40,426 bases of DNA from JBLHUT01 sp047629975 (GTDB lineage Bacteria; Pseudomonadota; Alphaproteobacteria; Rhodobacterales; Rhodobacteraceae): positions 1 to 40,426 of the forward strand of contig JBLHUT010000004.1 of NCBI GenBank assembly GCA_047629975.1, given 5' to 3'. Shown piece after piece: positions 25,740-32,058 of the stretch. The notes beneath the pieces were generated by a model. That model searched no databases. It had not been told where the DNA came from and was given only the letters and a program-made list of their open reading frames with translations. The position numbers and the translations under genes were made by a program. Positions within the stretch are counted from its first letter, which is position 1; every line of letters begins with the position of its first letter.

Positions 25740-25755
25740 ACACCACATCTAGTGG
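25740..25755. promoter_or_regulatory. NrdR-like box upstream of nrdJ
   Basis: ACACCACATCTAGTGG matches 13 of 16 positions of the NrdR consensus acaCwAtATaTwGtgt, with both CAC and GTG half-sites kept. It lies about 195 bp before the nrdJ ATG. NrdR boxes normally come in pairs 31-32 bp apart; only a half-site (AACACAT at 25766) is seen nearby, at a spacing of 27 bp. Confidence 0.55.
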
Positions 25756-25818
25756 CATCAGCGCCAACACATACAATCTGACGCATAACCCCCTAAAGCG
25801 TCAACGCGCAAATTTCAA

Positions 25819-25836
25819 AAGAATTCAAAAATTCTT
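25819..25836. repeat. AT-rich perfect palindrome
   Basis: AAGAATT-CAAA-AATTCTT, two perfect 7-base arms about 280 bp upstream of nrdJ. It has no T tract in the nrdJ direction beyond TTTT, so it could be an operator rather than a terminator. Function not assignable. Confidence 0.45.
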
Positions 25837-26097
25837 CTTGCTAATGGGAACGATAATCTTTGGCCCGACATAGCCACCGATTCATCCACAGCCTTGATCA
25901 AAGCACTACCCCTAGAGGATCAGAAAACTCTATATCTAAATATGGACTTAGCGCACAGCGTTCACCCTATGGTTGAAATTCACCCGTTTCTACCCACAGG
26001 CATAACCGCCCCGACACCTGTGAAACGATCGGTGTGTCTGCTGAACCACACTTTTGCAGCGCTTCGTCAAAGCGGCACAACAATAACCTTCAGGTAC

Positions 26098-26127
26098 AAA
26101 AAAACGGCGCTCGAAGAACGCCGTTTT
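26098..26127 (-). terminator. Rho-independent terminator of the VPLPA-CTERM gene
   Basis: A 9-bp perfect stem (AAAACGGCG/CGCCGTTTT, loop of 9 bases) ends in seven T residues on the minus strand, 20 bp after the stop at 26147. Four T residues on the plus side may allow weak bidirectional action. Confidence 0.85.
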
Positions 26128-26146
26128 CCAGTCATGTGAGGATGAA

Positions 26147-26872
26147 TCAGGCGGCGCGGCGTTGTCTGCGCCGCATAATCACGGCACTCCCCAAGACCGA
26201 CGCCAAAAGCAGACCGCTCGCTGGCAACGGCACAACAGCAGGAAGTGGGCCGCCCCCGCCGCCGCCACCGGACGAATCGTAGCTGACAATCATTTGCCGA
26301 ATCTTGAACGCCACGTCGTCATCAGACGCACCAATTCCGTGGAACATCGACGCGATATTGCTAAAGCCCGTGACCTCGTCCGTGACCGTTTCGCCGCCGC
26401 GATAGATCAATGCCGTGCCGTCAGCCACGTAATAGTCGAAATCATGGTTTCCACTGGTATAAGAATCAAAGGTCACAGACGTAATCACAACGTCTTGGCT
26501 GAACGAAAAGGTCAGCAGTTCATTCCAGTAACCGTCCACGCGATGATCATCGCATCTACGTTTGCAGTTATTGCTGGTGCTCTGGTTGCCAAGTCCCGTG
26601 TTCGCGAACAGGCCAAAATGCTCTTGTCGCTGAACATCGAACGGATCGGTTAAATAAACCTCCTCGCCCACGGATCCCGGCGTGTAATACCCCGATCCAC
26701 CAACTGATAGGACGATATCGTCTTTGGAAAAGGTTAACGGGTCGCCGCTTTCAAAACCGGGCACCGATGCAAAATCAAACGTCGTATAGCCGGCAAGCGC
26801 CTGTACTCCGCTAAAAACTGAAAAAAAGGCCGCAAAAAGGGCTCCGTGACGTTTGCGCATACTCATTACCAC
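26147..26872 (-). CDS. VPLPA-CTERM sorting-domain surface protein
   Basis: A 241-residue exported protein. The N-terminus (about 1-28) is a Sec signal peptide ending in ALAG. The central region (about 30-195) is beta-rich and Asp/Gly/Ser-rich and resembles PEP-CTERM-type extracellular proteins, with a dicysteine NNCKRRC insertion near 102-108. A glycine run (seven G) leads to VPLPASGLLLASVLG, a hydrophobic helix, then RRRQRRAA. This tripartite tail is the VPLPA-CTERM signal of Rhodobacteraceae, processed by an exosortase-like enzyme. No such enzyme is in the window. The gene is monocistronic, with its own terminator. The protein's task is unknown; surface or exopolysaccharide association is inferred from the tail. 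Confidence 0.87.
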   Translation of the reverse strand: MVMSMRKRHGALFAAFFSVFSGVQALAGYTTFDFASVPGFESGDPLTFSKDDIVLSVGGSGYYTPGSVGEEVYLTDPFDVQRQEHFGLFANTGLGNQSTSNNCKRRCDDHRVDGYWNELLTFSFSQDVVITSVTFDSYTSGNHDFDYYVADGTALIYRGGETVTDEVTGFSNIASMFHGIGASDDDVAFKIRQMIVSYDSSGGGGGGGPLPAVVPLPASGLLLASVLGSAVIMRRRQRRAA

Positions 26873-27232
26873 ACTCTGAACTACAGGGTTCCAGAACGCG
26901 AACCCCTACGGGGGCCGCCTAACAGCCGTTCACAAGTTTTGTCAATAAAAATAAACTTTAAGGTAAACGCCGTGCACGCCCGGAATATGGCCATGACAGG
27001 CCGGCCACGGCAGCGCCTTGTACCAAAAGCCCACCCTTAACCGCCACGGAATAAATCAGGGATTTACGGGTTTCAATAACGGTGCCTGCTCATGACAGTG
27101 CATCTACAGGGCGGCACCGAGCAAATCGGGAGCAGAACCACCGCCACAAAGCAAACACCTATTCACCGACAGACCTTTGCAAAAAGCCCTAAGTCATCTG
27201 GGGTTCCGGAGAGTTTCTGATGTGGTGTGAAG
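26873..27232. other. Intergenic region between surface-protein gene and tRNA-Pro
   Basis: No gene seen. It should hold the promoter of the surface-protein gene. A CCCC-TAC-GGGG stem (26903-26913) would lie in its leader. A long-range inverted repeat CGGTGCC/GGCACCG is at 27080-27119 and a possible tRNA terminator at 27181-27203. Confidence 0.5.
27181..27203 (-). terminator. Possible terminator of tRNA-Pro
   Basis: Minus-strand CCCCAG ... CTTAGGGC followed by TTTTT, starting 30 bases after the tRNA 3' end. The stem is short and imperfect, but the T tract is clear. Confidence 0.4.
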
Positions 27233-27309
27233 TGGTCGGGGCGATAGGATTCGAACCTACGACCTACGGTTCCCAAAACCGCCGCGCTACCAGACTGCGC
27301 TACGCCCCG
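27233..27309 (-). tRNA. tRNA-Pro (anticodon TGG)
   Basis: A full cloverleaf on the minus strand. The acceptor arms CGGGGCG/CGCCCCG pair perfectly. The D arm (GCGC ... GCGC), the anticodon loop TTTGGGA on a GCGGT/ACCGT stem, and the T arm GTAGG-TTCGAAT-CCTAT follow, with discriminator A. The CCA end is encoded (27233-27235). The anticodon reads CCN/CCA proline codons. No duplicated tRNA 3' end or integrase lies nearby, so there is no sign of an inserted element here. Confidence 0.97.
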
Positions 27310-27392
27310 ACTAAGGGTTCTCTAGTGTGTCGCGCAGGTATTGGAAAGAGGCTGAATGCGTTTTTCGTACCTTGCAGCAAGAATAATCGAAA

Positions 27393-27890
27393 TTAGCAGG
27401 GCCAGAGCGCGGTTGCACCAAAAACAGGGTGTCTCATCTGGTCGCCCGGGGTCAGGCCCATGGACTTGCTCAGGCCGGCATTGACCTCCAGCACGGCTTT
27501 TATGTCAAAGCCCCCGTCAATGGAGGTCAGATCACCGGGAATCGCGTTTTCATGGATCGAGCGGATTTCGCCGAAGGCGTCCACAAAGATCAGATCCAAT
27601 GCCAGAAGGGTGTTCTTCATCCAAAAGCTCACCCGTTGGGGTGCCGGATACACAAACAGCATCCCCGCTGCCTTCGGCATGCTTTCGCGAAACATCAGCC
27701 CGCGCGCCCGCTCTTCGGCGTCATCGGCGATTTCAACGCTAAAGCGCGCAGATCCCCAATCACCACGGATATTCACGGAATTCTCGCGGCAGGCTTGCGC
27801 AAGAACCGGCCCACAGGCCAGCCCCAGCACCAGCACAATGCCGGCGAAAACCCCCGTCAGTCGTCTTTTGAGATTACAGCTGCTTCCCAT
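27393..27890 (-). CDS. DUF192 family secreted protein
   Basis: A 165-residue protein with a signal peptide (hydrophobic core about 13-28). LGLACG is a possible lipobox, although a following ALA-type cleavage is also possible. The DUF192 domain (about 40-155) shows EERARGLMFRESMPKAAGML, SFWMKNTLLALDLIFVD and IPGDLTSIDGG, then VLEVNAG. The family has a compact beta fold and no settled function. Its ATG lies inside the 3' end of the cold-shock gene (34-bp overlap) behind AGGTGA, so the two are co-transcribed and probably co-translated. This pair is frequent in Rhodobacteraceae to my knowledge. Confidence 0.9.
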   Translation of the reverse strand: MGSSCNLKRRLTGVFAGIVLVLGLACGPVLAQACRENSVNIRGDWGSARFSVEIADDAEERARGLMFRESMPKAAGMLFVYPAPQRVSFWMKNTLLALDLIFVDAFGEIRSIHENAIPGDLTSIDGGFDIKAVLEVNAGLSKSMGLTPGDQMRHPVFGATALWPC

Positions 27891-28375
27891 GACATCACCT
27901 GTCTTGCCATTCGCCCACGGCGTCCGTCAGTAATTCGCAAACAGACAGCCTCTCCCGGTTGCAGATCGGAAAGCCCGCACCGCCGCAGAACATCCAGATG
28001 CACGAACACATCTTCAATGCTGCCAAAGACATTTGCAAACCCGAAACCTTTGGATTTGTCGAACCATTTGACGCGGGCAGGCTCGAAGGGCAGGCTTTCG
28101 ACATCTGCCAGGTCATACGGGTCGTCTTCCTCGTACCCAGTGCAAACAACAACCGGCGGCTCGATGAGCAGCACCTCGATGGCTTGCATCCCGCGCAAGG
28201 TCTGTTGAACGACGATCTCGATTGTAGCCCCGTCAGCGACAGAACTCTGGCCGAAATTGCGCAAAACATTTGCGTGCAAAAGAATGTCCGGCCCACCTTC
28301 GTCGGTCACAACAAAACCGAACCCTTTTACCGGGTCGAACCATTTGACTTGTCCTTTGAGCGTCAATTGTGTCAC
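27857..28375 (-). CDS. Tandem cold-shock-domain protein
   Basis: A 172-residue nucleic-acid-binding protein with two CSD/OB folds joined by an acidic linker. CSD1 (about 5-65) has GQVKWFDPVKGFGFVV and ILLHANVLRNFG. CSD2 (about 98-160) has ARVKWFDKSKGFGFANVFG and VFVHLDVLRRCG. Both keep the RNP1 core KGFGF and the RNP2-like VFVH/ILLH. I prefer the GTG at 28375 because GAGGGA lies 8 bp before it; the upstream ATG at 28390 has no clear ribosome site. Single-domain Csp proteins are about 70 residues; the double form is an alphaproteobacterial type. It probably acts as an RNA chaperone or stress regulator. It overlaps the DUF192 gene. Confidence 0.92.
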   Translation of the reverse strand: MTQLTLKGQVKWFDPVKGFGFVVTDEGGPDILLHANVLRNFGQSSVADGATIEIVVQQTLRGMQAIEVLLIEPPVVVCTGYEEDDPYDLADVESLPFEPARVKWFDKSKGFGFANVFGSIEDVFVHLDVLRRCGLSDLQPGEAVCLRITDGRRGRMARQVMSWEAAVISKDD

Positions 28376-28461
28376 GCATTCGTCCCTCATGAGATCGGGC
28401 TCGCGTTTTGTAAGGTTGATAACAGGAAACAGAACATGGGCATTTACCAGTTTTTAAGCAC

Positions 28462-28485
28462 ATTCAACTCAGGGTTGAGTTGAAT
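28462..28485. promoter_or_regulatory. Long inverted repeat between pdxH and the cold-shock gene
   Basis: Two perfect 9-base arms, ATTCAACTC and GAGTTGAAT, around a 6-base spacer. It lies about 87 bp upstream of the cold-shock start and 42 bp past the pdxH stop. Without a T tract it looks more like an operator than a terminator, but an RNA stem ending pdxH cannot be excluded. Confidence 0.5.
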
Positions 28486-28526
28486 ACTACAACATTCAAA
28501 GAGTTTTTACAATTAAGATTTCGACA

Positions 28527-29129
28527 TCAAGGGTTAAGGCGGGTGACTTTCCAGTCGCTATTCTGGTCACGTTGCCATCGGAAACGATCATGCAGACGGA
28601 ACGGACCATCGGCCCAGAACTCTATCTCGACGGGTTTGATTCGGATGCCCCCCCAGAATGGCGGACGATTGGGAGCGGTTCCCTTGGCGGCGGTCACTTT
28701 CGCGACTTCGGCCATCAACGCCCCGCGCGATGACAACGGCTTGCTCTGGTCAGAGGCCCACGCGCCCAGCCGGCTTTTCAAGGACCGCGACGCATAATAG
28801 GTATCCGCCGCCTGCCCTTCCTCACGCTCGGTCACACCGCGCACCCGGATCTGTCGACCAAGGCTTTTCCAGTGCAGCACGAACGCAGCCTTGCCACTGG
28901 CGTCGATCTCGACGCCCTTGCGGCTTGTATAATTGGTATAAAAGACAAAGGCGTCAGGTTCGACATCCTTGAGCAGAACCATGCGCACATTCGGCAGTCC
29001 CTCATGGTCCACGGTAGCAAGTGCTATCGCATTGGGGTCCGACGGCTCCGTGGCCTCGGCCTCGGTCAACCATGCTTTCGCAAGCACGAACGGGTCCTCT
29101 CCCGCGAAAATTCCCGATCTATCCGACAA
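28527..29129 (-). CDS. pdxH: Pyridoxamine 5'-phosphate oxidase
   Basis: FMN enzyme that oxidises pyridoxine or pyridoxamine 5'-phosphate to pyridoxal 5'-phosphate. The 200 residues match the family. Visible motifs are NVRMVLLKDVEPDAFVFYTN and SRKGVEIDASGKAAFVLHWK in the FMN-binding barrel, QIRVRG, and the C-terminal substrate-binding signature PPFWGGIRIKPVEIEFW ending in FRWQRD...WKVTRLNP. The only workable start is TTG at 29129: an in-frame TGA lies 12 bases upstream and no ATG or GTG fits the conserved N-terminus. It diverges from fabI across 159 bp. Confidence 0.96.
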   Translation of the reverse strand: MSDRSGIFAGEDPFVLAKAWLTEAEATEPSDPNAIALATVDHEGLPNVRMVLLKDVEPDAFVFYTNYTSRKGVEIDASGKAAFVLHWKSLGRQIRVRGVTEREEGQAADTYYASRSLKSRLGAWASDQSKPLSSRGALMAEVAKVTAAKGTAPNRPPFWGGIRIKPVEIEFWADGPFRLHDRFRWQRDQNSDWKVTRLNP

Positions 29130-29288
29130 ACTGGCACCACTTCATAAACTTCACCTAAAACTAGTCGCTACTGGCATTCAATATTAACTGTCAGCAATTG
29201 GCAAGCATTTTGGGCACACTTGATCAAAGTTACCTGCTTGCCCTAAAGGAACAGTAACACTGAAACAGGCAAAAAAGGGGGATGCGTC

Positions 29289-30101
29289 ATGGCGACACAA
29301 TTGATGGCGGGCAAACGCGGACTGATTATGGGGCTCGCGAATGACAAATCGATTGCGTGGGGCATCGCAAAGGCCTGCGCCGATGCCGGCGCAGAACTGG
29401 CGCTGACGTATCAGGGCGAGGCGTTCAAGAAGCGCGCCATTCCACTTGCCGAGAAACTCGGGGTGACCCAGCTTGCCGATTGCGATGTCTCTGACGAGGC
29501 GTCGATCGATGCGGTCTTTGCGCAGCTGGAGCGTGAATGGGGCCAACTCGACTTTTTCGTACATGCCATCGGCTTTTCGGATAAAAACGAGCTGCGCGGC
29601 CGGTACGTTGACACCAGCCGGCAGAATTTCGCGATGTCGATGGATATTTCTGTCTATTCGTTCACATCTTGCGTACGGCGCGCCGAAAAGCTGATGACCA
29701 AGGGCGGCTCTTGCCTGACCCTGAGCTATTACGGCGCGGAGAAAGTTATGCCGCATTACAACGTTATGGGCGTAGCAAAAGCAGCCCTCGAAGCCAGTGT
29801 TCGGTATCTGGCCGAAGACCTTGGCAAAGACGGCATTCGCGTCAATGCCATTTCGGCAGGCCCGATCAAGACGCTTGCCGCGTCCGGTATCGGAGACTTC
29901 CGGTATATTCTGAAATGGAACGAGCTGAACGCGCCGATGCGGCGGACCGTGACACAGGACGACGTTGGCAGCTCTGCGGTTTATCTTTTGTCGGATATGG
30001 GGTCGGGTGTGACCGGCGAGATCCATCACGTCGATTCCGGCTACCACGTCGTCGGCATGAAAGCCGTGGACGCGCCCGACATCGATGCCACCAGTAAATG
30101 A
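29289..30101 (+). CDS. fabI: NADH-dependent enoyl-ACP reductase
   Basis: Last reduction of each fatty-acid elongation cycle. The 270-residue short-chain-dehydrogenase fold starts with the cofactor loop GLIMGLANDKSIAWGIA (11-27). The catalytic Tyr157 and Lys164 lie in YNVMGVAK, and SYYGAEK (146-152) forms the substrate wall. RVNAISAGPIKTLAASGI follows. The ribosome site AAAGGGGGA is strong. gpt begins 30 bp after it. This is the triclosan-target FabI type; no other fab genes are nearby. Confidence 0.96.
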   Translation: MATQLMAGKRGLIMGLANDKSIAWGIAKACADAGAELALTYQGEAFKKRAIPLAEKLGVTQLADCDVSDEASIDAVFAQLEREWGQLDFFVHAIGFSDKNELRGRYVDTSRQNFAMSMDISVYSFTSCVRRAEKLMTKGGSCLTLSYYGAEKVMPHYNVMGVAKAALEASVRYLAEDLGKDGIRVNAISAGPIKTLAASGIGDFRYILKWNELNAPMRRTVTQDDVGSSAVYLLSDMGSGVTGEIHHVDSGYHVVGMKAVDAPDIDATSK

Positions 30102-30131
30102 CGCGGATAGCGGATTAAAAGGAACCTGCGA

Positions 30132-30635
30132 ATGTCAGACCGCCTACCTCATGAAAAAGGCTTCCACATCAGTTGGGACCAGATCCACCGCGATTCGCGT
30201 GCGCTTGCGTGGCGGCTCGACAAACACGGCCCGCTGGAAGGCGGGGCGTGGCGCGCCGTGGTCGCCGTGACCCGTGGCGGCATGGCGCCTGCGATGATTC
30301 TCGCCCGCGAACTCGACATCCGCACGGTCGATACCATCAGCATCAGATCTTATGACAACCAGACACAGGCCGCGGCCAGTGTCCTCAAAAAGCCCGATGC
30401 GGCGCTGATGGGGGACGGTGAAGGGATCTTGGTCATTGATGATCTGGTGGACAGCGGCAAGACGCTGGAACTGATCCGCAACATGTACCCCAAGGCCCAT
30501 TTTGCCACTGTCTATGCAAAACCCAAAGGCCGGCCCATGGTGGACACGTTTATCACCGAGGTCAGTCAGGACACATGGATCTTCTTTCCGTGGGACATGG
30601 CGCTGCAATATGTCGAGCCCTACCGCGGCTCGTGA
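30132..30635 (+). CDS. gpt: Xanthine(-guanine) phosphoribosyltransferase
   Basis: Purine salvage enzyme transferring phosphoribose from PRPP to xanthine, guanine or hypoxanthine. The 167 residues carry the PRPP loop ILVIDDLVDSGKT (99-111), the early VVAVTRGGMAPAM (43-55) and C-terminal TWIFFPWDM typical of Gpt. AAAAGGAA precedes the ATG. It follows fabI closely and may share its transcript. A GC-rich stem lies downstream at 30690. Confidence 0.93.
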   Translation: MSDRLPHEKGFHISWDQIHRDSRALAWRLDKHGPLEGGAWRAVVAVTRGGMAPAMILARELDIRTVDTISIRSYDNQTQAAASVLKKPDAALMGDGEGILVIDDLVDSGKTLELIRNMYPKAHFATVYAKPKGRPMVDTFITEVSQDTWIFFPWDMALQYVEPYRGS

Positions 30636-30689
30636 CACCACGCGACGGCCGCGCAGATGGCGGTCTGCCGGATAGCATGCCGACCGGAC

Positions 30690-30717
30690 GCGGCGCTATT
30701 TGCTATTGTAGCGCCGC
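30690..30717 (+). terminator. GC-rich hairpin after gpt
   Basis: A perfect 9-bp stem GCGGCGCTA/TAGCGCCGC with a 10-base loop, 54 bp past the gpt stop and 82 bp before the aminotransferase ATG. It lacks a T tract, so its terminator role is uncertain. Confidence 0.4.
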
Positions 30718-30799
30718 CACCAATTCCTAAAGTGCGGGCAAGGGTGGCGTTGATTGATCCGGCGCGCGCCTCTCTTTTTGCTGCAAGGGACTGCTGACG

Positions 30800-31999
30800 A
30801 TGACTTTCACGCTCAACCCCAACATGGCCGCAACCACACCGCCTCCGGTGATGGAGGCGCGTCGCTGGTTGCAAGACCGGACTTTCACCGAGCAGCGCCC
30901 GTTGCTGAATGTCAGTCAGGCCGCCCCCGTTGATCCGCCCCCGCCGCAGATGTTGCAGGCAATGGCCGACATCGTGCTGACGGACCCTGCCGCGCATCTT
31001 TACGGCCCCGTTCTGGGATTGCCCGACCTGCGCGCCGAAATCGCCACCACGTGGAGCAAAGATTACAACGGTCGCGTCACCCCCGCACAGGTGGCCATCA
31101 CGTCGGGGTGCAATCAGGCCTTTACCGCTATCATGTCCGCTCTTGCGGGGCCGGACGACGAAGTCATCCTCCCGACCCCTTGGTATTTCAATCACAAAAT
31201 GTGGCTCGACATGGCCGGCATCCGCACGGTGCCACTGGCTTGTGGAGCAGGGATGATCCCCGATGCGGCGGATGTTGTCATCACGCACCGCACGCGGGCC
31301 ATTGTGCTTGTGACCCCCAACAACCCCGCAGGCGCCGAATATCCGCCGCAGACCCTTCAGGCATTTTACGACCTTGCAAAGGCGCACGGCTTGCCGCTGA
31401 TCGTCGACGAGACCTACCGCGATTTCCATTCCGCCCCGGGCGACACCCCCCTGCATGCTTTGTTCGAGAACCCCGACTGGGACCAGACGCTGATCTGCCT
31501 GTATTCGTTCTCGAAGGCCTATCGGTTGACAGGACACAGGGTCGGCGCCGCAATCGCCTCTCCGGCGGTTCTGGCAGAGGTCGAGAAATTTCTCGATACC
31601 GTTGCGATCTGCCCCAACCAGCTGGGACAGCGCGCGGCGCTTTGGGGAATGCGCAACCTTGGCGCGTGGCTGGCCGGCGAGCGGGCCGAGATCCTTGACC
31701 GGCGCGCTGCGATCGAGGATGGTTTTGCGCCCCTTGCGGCAAATGGCTGGCAATTGTTGGGGGCCGGTGCCTATTTTGCCTATGTGCAGCATCCGTTCGA
31801 CATGGCCTCTGATGCGCTGGCACAGCGGCTTGTCGAGGTGGCGGGGATATTGTGCCTGCCCGGCACGATGTTCATGCCCGACGACGACCCCGAAGGGGCA
31901 CGACAATTGCGCATCGCGTTTGCAAATATCGACACGACCGAGATCACTGAATTGTTCGCCCGCCTCGCATTGGTGACCCCTGCCTCCCTTGCTCCTTGA
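30800..31999 (+). CDS. PLP-dependent class I/II aminotransferase
   Basis: A 399-residue fold-type I aminotransferase. The PLP lysine is Lys239 in YSFSKAYRLTGHRVGA; Asn in TPNNPAG (172-178), the aspartate of IVDETYRD (201-208) and the phosphate-binding Arg247 are also in place. HLYGPVLGLPDLRAEIA (66-82) is the usual N-terminal substrate gate. The substrate is not readable from sequence; aspartate or aromatic amino acids and related compounds are candidates. It sits upstream of ppiD-trpE, but a 59-bp gap with a hairpin separates them, so a role in aromatic amino-acid synthesis is only a guess. Confidence 0.9.
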   Translation: MTFTLNPNMAATTPPPVMEARRWLQDRTFTEQRPLLNVSQAAPVDPPPPQMLQAMADIVLTDPAAHLYGPVLGLPDLRAEIATTWSKDYNGRVTPAQVAITSGCNQAFTAIMSALAGPDDEVILPTPWYFNHKMWLDMAGIRTVPLACGAGMIPDAADVVITHRTRAIVLVTPNNPAGAEYPPQTLQAFYDLAKAHGLPLIVDETYRDFHSAPGDTPLHALFENPDWDQTLICLYSFSKAYRLTGHRVGAAIASPAVLAEVEKFLDTVAICPNQLGQRAALWGMRNLGAWLAGERAEILDRRAAIEDGFAPLAANGWQLLGAGAYFAYVQHPFDMASDALAQRLVEVAGILCLPGTMFMPDDDPEGARQLRIAFANIDTTEITELFARLALVTPASLAP

Positions 32000-32003
32000 A
32001 GGC

Positions 32004-32020
32004 CGCTGTCATAGACAGCG
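32004..32020 (+). terminator. Short perfect hairpin between aminotransferase and ppiD
   Basis: CGCTGTC-ATA-GACAGCG, a 7-bp perfect stem directly after the aminotransferase stop. No T tract follows, so it could be a processing or pausing stem instead of a terminator. Confidence 0.35.
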
Positions 32021-32058
32021 CCCAAGCGTCGCAAACCTGTCTGTAAAAAGGAACTCTC

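Larger units (their letters stand above)
25546..26146. other. 600-base intergenic region upstream of nrdJ
   Basis: No convincing gene on either strand. The first 200 bases upstream of nrdJ are GC-rich with palindromic runs and hold the NrdR-like box. The part from 25800 to 26090 is AT-rich and holds an 18-base palindrome. The right end holds the terminator of the surface-protein gene. Confidence 0.6.

Noticed and set aside
25760..25785. Second NrdR box next to the first
   Set aside because: Only one half (ACACAT) fits, and the 27-bp spacing is not the usual 31-32 bp.
25546..25800. Possible cobalamin riboswitch before nrdJ
   Set aside because: The B12-box (GCC-ACTG / AGCCAGGAGACC-type) pattern is not present; only a GC-rich stretch and an NrdR-like box are seen.
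25894..26139. 81-codon plus-strand frame in the nrdJ upstream region
   Set aside because: Ends inside the terminator hairpin of the convergent gene, has no ribosome site and no family resemblance.
27233..27309. tRNA-Pro as attachment site of an integrated element
   Set aside because: No duplicated tRNA 3' end, integrase or mobile genes were found in the window.
29200..29235. Fnr-like sequence TTGATCAAAG before fabI
   Set aside because: Only one half-site; the second half (ATCAA at a 4-base spacing) is missing.
30620..31906. 428-codon open frame on the minus strand
   Set aside because: Antisense to the aminotransferase, which has intact PLP motifs.
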